A DNA stretch of 20,985 bases from JBAWZR01 sp037142915 (lineage in GTDB: Bacteria; Patescibacteriota; Minisyncoccia; Moranbacterales; UBA1568). Position 1 is the first letter of the stretch; each line of letters opens with the position of its first letter. The notes under the pieces were generated by a model, which was given only the letters and a program-made list of their open reading frames with translations, ran no database searches and was not told the DNA's origin. The stretch is from the NCBI GenBank assembly GCA_037142915.1, contig JBAWZR010000010.1, forward strand, positions 1 through 20,985, given 5' to 3'. Made by a program: the position numbers and the translations under genes. This document shows, piece by piece, positions 5,667 through 11,883 of this stretch.

Positions 5667-7796
5667 TTACAAACCCAATAATTTTTTGAATTCCTCTTCG
5701 CCTAAAACCTTCACCTCGAGTGACTGCGCTTTGGTGAATTTGCTTCCAGGTTTTTCCCCAGCCACGACATAGTCTGTTTTTTTACTGACAGACTCAGCGA
5801 TTTGTCCGCCATACTCCCGTATCATAGCCTTGGCAACGTCCCTTGTAAAGCCCTGTAATTCACCGGTCAGAACAAAAGTCATCCCGGAAACGGCTTCATT
5901 AAGGTGTTTTTTTAACTGTTCACGCGGCAATAATTCGACACCGTACTCTTGGAATCGCTCAAGCAAGGTGATATTTTTTGACGATTGAAACCATTCCGTC
6001 AAGGCCTGTGCTGACTGATCGCCGATACCCTTCACACTCATCCATTGTTCTTGGGTAATATGCGGCAACACCTGCATCACGTCTTCAAATGTTTGTACGG
6101 ATTCACCCGCCAACCGCTCCATCTCCTCGCCAATGAGTATCGCGGTTTCTTCACCGATATGACGGATCCCCAACGCGAACAAAAATTTTTCGAAAGCGAC
6201 TCGCTTGTGTTCGGTGATTGATTGGATGAGTTTTTCTGCTGAACGCTCGGCGAAGCGCTCCAATGGTTGCAAATCACCAATTTCCAACGCAAAAATATCC
6301 GCTCCATCAGTGATTAATCCCTCCTGGAGCAATTGCTCGACGATCTTGTCGCCCAACCCAGCGATGTCGAAACCCTTACGACTGACGAAATGAATGAGTT
6401 GTTCGCGCTCCATCGCAAAACAATTCGGATTGATACAATACTGCCCAGCGCTTTTCTCCGCTCCTTTGCCGATCGATCGTTGCTCCACGGCTGACCCACA
6501 TATCGGACACTTCGTCGGAAAGATGAATGATTGTTCCCGACCAGTACGCAGGTTGGGCAATACCGCGACAATCTCGGGAATGACATCGCCCGCCTTGCGC
6601 AAAACGACCGTATCACCAATGCGGATATCCAATCGCGCTATCTCATCGGCATTGTGGAGGGTCGCCCGACTCACCACTGATCCGGCCACCCGTACCGGTC
6701 GCAAATGCGCCACTGGTGTGAGTATGCCCGTCCGCCCGACCTGCACGGCGATATCCTCCACAATCGTCGTCACCTGCTCGGCAGGAAACTTGTATGCGAT
6801 GGCGAACCGAGGCGCGTTGCCCGTATAACCCAACACTTCTTGCGCTTCCCGAGATTCAATTTTAATCACAATCCCATCCAAATCATAGCCAAGTGTATGT
6901 CGTTCTTTACTCCAGTGATCATAATACGCCTGCACCTCGTCCAAAGACTTCAGTGATTGATGGTGGGGGTTCACTGGTAGCCCAAGTTGTTCAAGAAAAT
7001 TCAACTCCTCTGTCTGCGTCAATGGAAGCGTGTCATCTTCCAATCGTTCGAGATCATAGATGAATGCCGAGAGCTTCCTTTTGGCCGTGACTCGCGAATC
7101 CAACTGGCGGAGCGACCCTGCCGCGGCATTGCGTACATTGGCAAATACCGGCTCGTTATTCTTTTGGCGTTCGGCGTTAATGGCTTCGAGTCTTTCCTTG
7201 GGAAGCAAAACTTCCCCTGTCACGATAATCGTTTTCGGTTCATTTAATCGAAGTGGGATGACCGCAATCGTTTGGACATTCCGGGTCACATTTTCACCCA
7301 CGGTACCATCACCACGGGTCACCGCCTGTTGCAATATTCCTGCCGCATAGGTCAATACCACCTTAAGGCCGTCGATCTTCAATTCGCAATCATATACGAG
7401 AGACTGCGCCAAATCACCGCGCCCTGCCTTCGCGAGGCCAGAGCCAGCTTCGGCGTGGCGGAGGCCTGCCTTCGCGAGCAGACGCCTCACACGCGCATCC
7501 CAGTCACGCAACTCTCCTATATCAAAAACATCACCGAACGACCACTGAGGGACGCTGTGACGAACTCTCTCAAATCGGTCGAGCGGCACTCCCCCGACAC
7601 GCTCCGTCGGACTTCCGGGCAATCGGAATTGTGGATAGCGATTCTCTAGAGTCGATAACTCAGCAAAAAGCGAATCGTACGCTTCATCACTCATGGTCGG
7701 CGCATCGAATGTGTGATACGCGACCCGATGACGGTTGATTTCTTCGGTGAGCTGGGCGATGCGGCGTTGGGCTTCCGTCTCGGAAAAATCTTTCAT
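5667..7796 (-). CDS. ligA: NAD+-dependent DNA ligase LigA
   Basis: Seals nicks in duplex DNA during replication and repair using NAD+. The 709-aa protein has the full architecture: an Ia domain at the N-terminus (YHTFDAPTMSDEAYDSLF), the adenylation domain with nucleotide-accepting Lys140 in ELKIDG and TRGDGTVGENVT, an OB fold, a four-cysteine zinc finger (C430, C433, C454, C459), helix-hairpin-helix repeats, and a BRCT domain from about 635 to the end (MTFVLTGEL...DYVVAGEKPGSK). The linker before the adenylation motif (about residues 107-131) is longer than usual. It contains LAKAG twice, 14 residues apart, encoded by a DNA repeat at 7423-7478. The ATG at 7796 has no SD and lies 18 bases after the minor prepilin gene, suggesting co-transcription with the pilus genes. 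Confidence 0.98.
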   Translation of the reverse strand: MKDFSETEAQRRIAQLTEEINRHRVAYHTFDAPTMSDEAYDSLFAELSTLENRYPQFRLPGSPTERVGGVPLDRFERVRHSVPQWSFGDVFDIGELRDWDARVRRLLAKAGLRHAEAGSGLAKAGRGDLAQSLVYDCELKIDGLKVVLTYAAGILQQAVTRGDGTVGENVTRNVQTIAVIPLRLNEPKTIIVTGEVLLPKERLEAINAERQKNNEPVFANVRNAAAGSLRQLDSRVTAKRKLSAFIYDLERLEDDTLPLTQTEELNFLEQLGLPVNPHHQSLKSLDEVQAYYDHWSKERHTLGYDLDGIVIKIESREAQEVLGYTGNAPRFAIAYKFPAEQVTTIVEDIAVQVGRTGILTPVAHLRPVRVAGSVVSRATLHNADEIARLDIRIGDTVVLRKAGDVIPEIVAVLPNLRTGREQSFIFPTKCPICGSAVEQRSIGKGAEKSAGQYCINPNCFAMEREQLIHFVSRKGFDIAGLGDKIVEQLLQEGLITDGADIFALEIGDLQPLERFAERSAEKLIQSITEHKRVAFEKFLFALGIRHIGEETAILIGEEMERLAGESVQTFEDVMQVLPHITQEQWMSVKGIGDQSAQALTEWFQSSKNITLLERFQEYGVELLPREQLKKHLNEAVSGMTFVLTGELQGFTRDVAKAMIREYGGQIAESVSKKTDYVVAGEKPGSKFTKAQSLEVKVLGEEEFKKLLGL
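7423..7478. repeat. Palindromic repeat inserted in frame within ligA
   Basis: The 14-base string CCTGCCTTCGCGAG occurs at 7423-7436 and again at 7465-7478, exactly 42 bases (14 codons) apart, with palindrome-like GC-rich sequence between. It encodes the low-complexity linker LAKAGLRHAEAGSGLAKAG. The length keeps the ligase frame, as in Rickettsia palindromic elements found inside genes. Confidence 0.7.
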
Positions 7797-7814
7797 ACTT
7801 AAAATCGGAAACGG

Positions 7815-8447
7815 TTATTTCTTGAAACCGACATATTCATAATCCCGCAAAGACACGGTAGTCTGCAAATCCGACTTATGTGTGGCGTCCGTCTGAACGG
7901 TAAACTGTACCGTTACCCTTCCGGCAGCGCCATCCGTCTCACTACCGACCGTCATATCCAGAGGTTTCGAGGGAACCTGATGAAACAATCCGCCAGTGAT
8001 CTTGTTCATCACAACTTTTTTATAATCACCCGTATGGATGGAAAAATTACAACCCCCCGCGCGCTCTTTTACGGATTTTTTAGGATCACTGATAGTACTC
8101 ACAAAAGTAGCATACTCCAAAGAATTACTGACAAATCGAAAACTGATACACTGCTTCGAATCATTACTGTAAGCATAGAGTATGCTCGAGTCGTGCGGGC
8201 TGCTTGACAGAACCTGTCCAGAGGAATTGGTCAGAGTGGCGGGGCGAACCGTCTTGGTGACTACTCCTAACGCCGTACGCGCCTCCTCGAGGTCGATTTG
8301 GGATTGACGACTGATCTGATAGGCGTGAAACAATGATCCGACCAATCCGGAAATAGCCATGAGGAGTATCGCCGACATCGCCATTGCCAGTAGCGCTTCG
8401 AGGAGCGTGTACCCTCCAGCGGAACGAAAAAGAGTTTTTTTGTTCAT
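7815..8447 (-). CDS. Minor type IV prepilin, PilW/GspJ-like
   Basis: 210 aa with a class III prepilin signal: a short basic leader, then GG|YTLLEALLAM, so PilD would cleave after Gly12 and leave Tyr at +1 and the conserved Glu at +5. A hydrophobic helix follows (about 18-40), then a region rich in Ser/Thr and beta-prone segments. The length and the position as last of three prepilin genes suggest a PilW/GspJ-type minor pilin that helps prime the fibre tip; this is inference from order and size. It starts 19 bases after the preceding prepilin gene, has no SD, and runs 18 bases before ligA. Confidence 0.8.
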   Translation of the reverse strand: MNKKTLFRSAGGYTLLEALLAMAMSAILLMAISGLVGSLFHAYQISRQSQIDLEEARTALGVVTKTVRPATLTNSSGQVLSSSPHDSSILYAYSNDSKQCISFRFVSNSLEYATFVSTISDPKKSVKERAGGCNFSIHTGDYKKVVMNKITGGLFHQVPSKPLDMTVGSETDGAAGRVTVQFTVQTDATHKSDLQTTVSLRDYEYVGFKK

Positions 8448-8466
8448 ATGAAATATTTTATGTATG

Positions 8467-9090
8467 CTATTTGCTCCAATAATTCCAGTCAGTAAAGGTC
8501 GCTTGCGAAAAAACGCATTGGTTACTCCGAATGCAATTAGTCGTATTCACGCCATCGAGTGTGCCACTGCCCCACACGACATACACCGTAACATCGTAAC
8601 GCACATTAGCTCCACTGACTACCTTGCTGATAACGGCTTTCCGCCAGAATACAGGATTCGTCGTCGACTGCTGATAAAAGTTTCCCACCAGACTTACCGC
8701 CGCATCACCCTTCTGGAAAGCGTTCGCTTGTTTGCAAATCGACCCGTTTTTCAAATCTGTGGTTGTATAATCAACACTACAAACCGGGCTGCTCGGATCC
8801 GGAAAAACCTTGTCGAGTTTCGCTTTGTCTTTTTCCCACTGTGCGAATTGGGTGTCACGGATATTGCGGATGACTTCCACGCCCTCCTGAGCCAGATATG
8901 CACCGAGCACCACTTGACGATCCTGCTTCGTGTATTGGATCGTGTTGATCGCGGGTAGCATCACCACCATCAATGCCGTCGTCAAAACGAACATCGCCAA
9001 AACGACTTCCACTAGACCGAAGGCTAACTGAACGGGATGTGACTTCGGATATTTCTTTTGTTTTTGACCAAAATGAGAGAGTCGTACCAT
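8467..9090 (-). CDS. Minor type IV prepilin, PilV/GspI-like, with Ala at the cleavage site
   Basis: 207 aa. A longer basic leader (MVRLSHFGQKQKKYPKSHPV) precedes QLAFGLVEVVLAMFVLTTAL. The best alignment to G|FTLIE is A23|F24-G-L-V-E28, placing Glu at +5 but Ala instead of Gly at -1. The hydrophobic helix continues to about residue 45 and is followed by AYLAQEGVEVIRNIRD, a PilV/GspI-like stretch (AQEG.E..RNIR) common in minor pilins. Two cysteines (CSVDYTT and CKQAN) and two near the C-terminus (CIRSNQC) could form disulfides. It lies 48 bases after the fimT-like gene with no SD. Confidence 0.8.
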   Translation of the reverse strand: MVRLSHFGQKQKKYPKSHPVQLAFGLVEVVLAMFVLTTALMVVMLPAINTIQYTKQDRQVVLGAYLAQEGVEVIRNIRDTQFAQWEKDKAKLDKVFPDPSSPVCSVDYTTTDLKNGSICKQANAFQKGDAAVSLVGNFYQQSTTNPVFWRKAVISKVVSGANVRYDVTVYVVWGSGTLDGVNTTNCIRSNQCVFSQATFTDWNYWSK

Positions 9091-9138
9091 AAGATAAAAT
9101 GTGTAATGACAATATTCTTTATTCTTTTGTATGAAAAA

Positions 9139-9693
9139 TTATGGGCAAGAGGTGCCATCATTTTTAACGCTATACGAAAACAAGATGCCTGATAGAGAGG
9201 TCGGGAGACAGACAAGACCTGATGTGGTTGATTTTGCAAGGGAAACGCTGGTCGGATTACCAGCATCCGGCCTTCCGCTCGGCAATGAGAATTTTATATC
9301 GTTATTGGTATTCCACGAAGTATTGAAAGTCACCCCATTGGGAAGAGTGAATGTCTGAACCGTCGCTACGGGAGAACCCGCAGTACAACCACTCGCACCG
9401 AGATAATAGGTATATCTGATACTATAACTGCTCGCACTAATGCGATGGATTTGATAAAAACAAGGTGTGTTAGCTGGGTTATCGATCTTACCGGCGAGGG
9501 CGTACCCCTGCGCTTGGCGCACCGCGGCGGTGAACTCGCGTTCCGCCAAGATGAGATCCTGTCCCCAGCGTGACTTAGACCACGAAACCAACACAATCGC
9601 CGAGGAAATCCCTAAAATTGCAATCACCGCCATCAACTCAATAAGCGTAAATCCTCGATGAAACGACTTCGGATTGAAAAGATGTCGAAACAT
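9139..9693 (-). CDS. Minor type IV prepilin, FimT/GspH-like
   Basis: The ATG at 9693 (MFRHLFNPKSFHRGFTLIEL) is chosen because the prepilin leader should be short and basic; the open frame upstream crosses the promoter and a palindrome. The product is 184 aa with a classic site G14|FTLIE and a hydrophobic helix (LMAVIAILGISSAIVLVSW). The following FTAAVRQAQGYALAG resembles the FimT/GspH family (..A...ARSEA..R). The rest is a beta-rich globular domain with several cysteines. It is the first gene of the minor prepilin group, with a predicted promoter at 9743-9771 and no SD. It probably belongs to the tip-priming complex. Confidence 0.82.
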   Translation of the reverse strand: MFRHLFNPKSFHRGFTLIELMAVIAILGISSAIVLVSWSKSRWGQDLILAEREFTAAVRQAQGYALAGKIDNPANTPCFYQIHRISASSYSIRYTYYLGASGCTAGSPVATVQTFTLPNGVTFNTSWNTNNDIKFSLPSGRPDAGNPTSVSLAKSTTSGLVCLPTSLSGILFSYSVKNDGTSCP

Positions 9694-9742
9694 AAAAATA
9701 AAAATAATAAAAACGTTTGTATTTTTTCTTGCCTCTACCTCT

Positions 9743-9771
9743 ATTAAACCACCTTTCTCAAAAATCACCAA
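9743..9771 (-). promoter_or_regulatory. Predicted promoter of the minor prepilin-ligA-gat group
   Basis: Minus strand TTGGTG (9771-9766), 17-base spacer, TTTAAT (9748-9743). The -35 hexamer is the same as that before pilD and the proximal pilA. It gives a leader of about 40 bases to the ATG at 9693. Confidence 0.55.
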
Positions 9772-9786
9772 CCCCTCCTTGACCGT

Positions 9787-9814
9787 TGTCATTCCCGCGA
9801 AGGCGGGAATGACA
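9787..9814. repeat. Perfect 28-base palindromic repeat between pilD and the minor prepilins
   Basis: TGTCATTCCCGC-GAAG-GCGGGAATGACA: a 12-bp perfect stem with a 4-base loop. It begins TGTCATTCCC like the other REP-like elements. There is no T-tract on the minus strand, so it is not a typical intrinsic terminator, though the hairpin could stabilise mRNA ends. Confidence 0.85.
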
Positions 9815-9828
9815 CTCTTCTTGCGTCT

Positions 9829-10725
9829 CTACAAAATACCGCCGACACCCATAAGCGCGAGCCACGCCTGGTGGCCGAAGATCTGCATCCCGATGAGAAT
9901 CCAAAACCCCGCTATGAGCAGTGGCGCGAACGGCACCTGCGTCTTGAGCGTCCCACGATGCAGAGCGAGCATCCCCAATCCAAAAATAGATCCAATCCCC
10001 GACCCGAGCGTGATCACCCAGAGTATCGCCGGCCACCCGGCCACCACCCCTAACAAGAGAACGATCCACGCGTCACCCCAACCCATCCAATATTCCCGTG
10101 TCCCTTTGGAGAGCGCCGTGAAAACGAGGAATGCACCCACACCAGCTATCAACCCCCACAGCAATCTCGAATCCCAAACAGTCCACAATCCCGCCGAACC
10201 GAACAACTGCCGATCTGCCCAATCACGCCACGCCTGATACGACACGGCCAGTGCCAAGCCGATCCAGATCATCACCATCGGAATTTCATAATACAACCAA
10301 TCGAACACGGTGATCACGAGCAATACGAACCACAACGCACACCAAAACGCGATCGCCACCCACGCATCGACACCATAAACGAAAAACGCGCTCTGCCCCA
10401 TCAGCACGAAGCCAAAAGCCATCGCCAATTCGACGGTCGGATACTGCCACGATATCGGCTGGTGACACGAGCGGCAACGGGCACGCAACCACATAAAACT
10501 CACCACGGGGATATTGTCATACCAGTGGATCATCGCCCGACACTCCGGGCACATCGATCGACCCGAAAGCGTCTGGTTGGTCTTCAATCGCCACACCAAA
10601 GCATTGGCAAAACTCCCGAAGATGAGACCGAAAACAAAAAGACTGAGTGAAAGCATAAAAAAAATCAAGAAAAAATCAACAAGCAGCTCCATCGGAAGCG
10701 CGCGTAAAACTCGTATCTCATACAT
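9829..10725 (-). CDS. pilD: Prepilin peptidase/N-methyltransferase PilD
   Basis: Membrane aspartic protease that cleaves prepilin leaders and methylates the new N-terminus. About 298 aa with multiple TM helices. The cytoplasmic Cys4 motif is present (C59PEC62 and C84RSC87), as are both catalytic aspartates: D142 in VFDWLYYEIP and D218 in the G-W-G-D motif. GLIFGSFANALVWRL near the N-terminus is typical of the family. Two starts are possible: ATG at 10725 (MYEIRVLRAL) or ATG at 10692 (MELLVDFFLI). The predicted -10 box lies only 3 bases before the first ATG, so the first would need a nearly leaderless mRNA, and 10692 is at least as likely. The gene follows the duplicated pilin block and probably has its own promoter. 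Confidence 0.95.
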   Translation of the reverse strand: MYEIRVLRALPMELLVDFFLIFFMLSLSLFVFGLIFGSFANALVWRLKTNQTLSGRSMCPECRAMIHWYDNIPVVSFMWLRARCRSCHQPISWQYPTVELAMAFGFVLMGQSAFFVYGVDAWVAIAFWCALWFVLLVITVFDWLYYEIPMVMIWIGLALAVSYQAWRDWADRQLFGSAGLWTVWDSRLLWGLIAGVGAFLVFTALSKGTREYWMGWGDAWIVLLLGVVAGWPAILWVITLGSGIGSIFGLGMLALHRGTLKTQVPFAPLLIAGFWILIGMQIFGHQAWLALMGVGGIL

Positions 10726-10727
10726 TT

Positions 10728-10756
10728 AGTATAAGCCCTTTTTCTTTTTTCACCAA
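10728..10756 (-). promoter_or_regulatory. Predicted promoter of pilD
   Basis: Minus strand TTGGTG (10756-10751), 17-base spacer, TATACT (10733-10728). It is identical to the promoter before the proximal pilA because it lies within the direct repeat. Transcription would begin near 10721. Confidence 0.6.
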
Positions 10757-10759
10757 ATC

Positions 10760-10786
10760 AAAAAAGATCCGGCCGGAATCCTTTTT
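10760..10786 (-). terminator. Intrinsic terminator after pilA copy 1
   Basis: Minus strand AAAAAGGATTCCGGCCGG followed by ATCTTTTTT: a GC-rich hairpin with A/T runs, 22 bases beyond the pilA stop. A single base change relative to the other copy turns one G-C pair into G-U in the RNA stem. Confidence 0.7.
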
Positions 10787-10808
10787 GAATATTTCTTACA
10801 AAAAAACA

Positions 10809-11174
10809 CTAACAATTCGTACCAGCAAAAGTTAATCCGCCCGGTGCAAATGTCGCTGTACAGTTTCCTCCTGCAGCAGCTGAGGCAGTCGTTACACCAC
10901 CGGCAATATCTCCGGTTGCGGTACAAGCCAAAGCTATTGTTACAGAGCCATCAGCATTACCGACTGGCCAGGCTGGGATAACTGGAGTACTTTGATCACA
11001 TGCCAAGACGAGAGCTCCGTGCAATGACGAAGAAGCTGCCTTAAACGAAGCGACTCGAGCTCGTTGTCGGGCACTGCTCAAGCTGACCAAAACGACGGAC
11101 GCCAAGATACCAATAATCGCGATGACGATCAAGAGTTCAATCAAGGTGAAACCCTTCTTTGAAATATTTTTCAT
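10809..11174 (-). CDS. pilA: Major type IV pilin PilA, copy 1
   Basis: 121-aa class III prepilin whose mature part (113 aa) builds the pilus fibre. The site is MKNISKKG|FTLIELLIVIAI, with Phe +1 and Glu +5. A long hydrophobic N-terminal helix continues into ASVVLVSLSSARQRARVASF. The short globular domain has four cysteines (ACDQS, LACTA, NCTA and C-terminal NC) that could form disulfides. The start is set by a very strong SD (GGGAGGTGA) 7 bases before ATG, unlike almost every other gene here, and suits a highly expressed structural protein. The amino-acid sequence is identical to that of the second copy. Its promoter (11225-11253) lies in the other repeat copy. Function is inferred from the pilin signature and the pil locus. 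Confidence 0.95.
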   Translation of the reverse strand: MKNISKKGFTLIELLIVIAIIGILASVVLVSLSSARQRARVASFKAASSSLHGALVLACDQSTPVIPAWPVGNADGSVTIALACTATGDIAGGVTTASAAAGGNCTATFAPGGLTFAGTNC

Positions 11175-11224
11175 AATTTCACCTCCCTTCCTTTTTGTAT
11201 TTGTATTTCATTTCTCATACATTT

Positions 11225-11253
11225 AGTATAAGCCCTTTTTCTTTTTTCACCAA
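11225..11253 (-). promoter_or_regulatory. Predicted promoter of pilA copy 1
   Basis: Minus strand TTGGTG (11253-11248), 17-base spacer, TATACT (11230-11225), followed by AAATGTATGAGA. The predicted leader of about 44 bases includes the strong SD. Confidence 0.6.
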
Positions 11254-11256
11254 ATC

Positions 11257-11283
11257 AAAAAGGATCCGGCCGGAATCCTTTTT
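11257..11283 (-). terminator. Intrinsic terminator after pilA copy 2
   Basis: Minus strand AAAAAGGATTCCGGCCGG then ATCCTTTTT. It ends directly before the -35 box of the next pilA promoter, so each pilin gene looks like a separate transcription unit. Confidence 0.72.
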
Positions 11284-11305
11284 GAATATTTCTTACAAAA
11301 AAACA

Positions 11306-11671
11306 CTAACAATTCGTACCAGCAAAAGTTAATCCGCCCGGTGCAAATGTCGCTGTACAGTTTCCTCCTGCAGCAGCTGAGGCAGTCGTTACACCACCGG
11401 CAATATCTCCGGTTGCGGTACAAGCCAAAGCTATTGTTACAGAGCCATCAGCATTACCGACTGGCCAGGCTGGGATAACTGGAGTACTTTGATCACATGC
11501 CAAGACGAGAGCTCCGTGCAATGACGAAGAAGCTGCCTTAAACGAAGCGACTCGAGCTCGTTGTCGGGCACTGCTCAAGCTGACCAAAACGACGGACGCC
11601 AAGATACCAATAATCGCGATGACGATCAAGAGTTCAATCAAGGTGAAACCCTTCTTTGAAATATTTTTCAT
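11306..11671 (-). CDS. pilA: Major type IV pilin PilA, copy 2 (identical protein)
   Basis: Encodes the same 121-aa prepilin as 10809-11174, with no amino-acid difference. The start is the ATG at 11671, directed by GGGAGGTGA at 11685-11677. The open frame extends to an ATG at 11713, but that codon lies inside the promoter segment and is rejected. This copy has a different promoter from the first: an extended -10 (TGCTATACT) at 11716-11724. It is the first of the two in transcription order, 212 bases after pilC. A GC-rich structured element (11763-11881) separates it from pilC. Two identical genes raise gene dosage; whether both are expressed cannot be told from sequence. Confidence 0.95.
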   Translation of the reverse strand: MKNISKKGFTLIELLIVIAIIGILASVVLVSLSSARQRARVASFKAASSSLHGALVLACDQSTPVIPAWPVGNADGSVTIALACTATGDIAGGVTTASAAAGGNCTATFAPGGLTFAGTNC

Positions 11672-11715
11672 AATTTCACCTCCCTTCCTTTTTTGTTTTT
11701 GATTTCCATACATTC

Positions 11716-11724
11716 AGTATAGCA
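11716..11724 (-). promoter_or_regulatory. Extended -10 promoter of pilA copy 2
   Basis: Minus strand TGCTATACT, followed by GAATGTATGG, which resembles the AAATGTATGA after the other two pilA/pilD -10 boxes. No good -35 is seen at 17 bases (TGTTCT). Confidence 0.6.
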
Positions 11725-11762
11725 GAGTTTATTTCAGGAGAACATATACCTGTCAAGAGTTC

Positions 11763-11881
11763 AGGACTTTTGCGCTTGAGTGCAGTTCGAGGCACGAGTG
11801 AGGAACGGAGTAAATCGTACAGGCGTACGATGTCGAGCACCGGAACTCGCAACGAAGAAATGTGCCAGGCGCGGAAGTCCT
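11763..11881. repeat. Large imperfect inverted repeat between pilC and pilA
   Basis: Outer arms AGGACTTTTGCGC (11763-11775) and GCGCGGAAGTCCT (11869-11881) match at 11 of 13 positions. A perfect 7-bp inner hairpin lies at 11814-11831 (ATCGTAC-AGGC-GTACGAT). GC-rich sequence fills the rest. The right arm ends 2 bases from the pilC stop. The stretch AGTTCGAGGCACGAGTGAG resembles 16334-16352 before pilB. It may be a dispersed repeat or a terminator-like structure. Confidence 0.6.
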
Positions 11882-11883
11882 AC

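Larger units (their letters stand above)
10716..11196. repeat. Long direct repeat, copy 1 (pilA unit next to pilD)
   Basis: 481 bases matching 11213-11693 at a constant offset of 497. The one difference I found is A at 10765 versus G at 11262, in the terminator. The unit covers the promoter segment facing pilD, a terminator, all of pilA and its SD. After the SD the copies diverge with an indel and substitutions. Confidence 0.95.
11213..11693. repeat. Long direct repeat, copy 2 (pilA unit next to pilC)
   Basis: Partner of 10716-11196. Between the copies are 16 bases resembling the segment just upstream of copy 2, so the duplicated unit is effectively 497 bases and tandem. Confidence 0.95.

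Noticed and set aside
9758..10069. 103-aa minus-strand ORF overlapping pilD
   Set aside because: It lies antiphase within pilD, whose Cys4 and Asp motifs show the true frame.
11672..11713. Longer PilA copy 2 start at 11713
   Set aside because: That ATG lies in the promoter segment; the strong SD and identity with copy 1 fix the start at 11671.
11751..11756. TTGACA as -35 for distal pilA
   Set aside because: It lies 29 bases from the TATACT box, too far for a sigma70 spacer.
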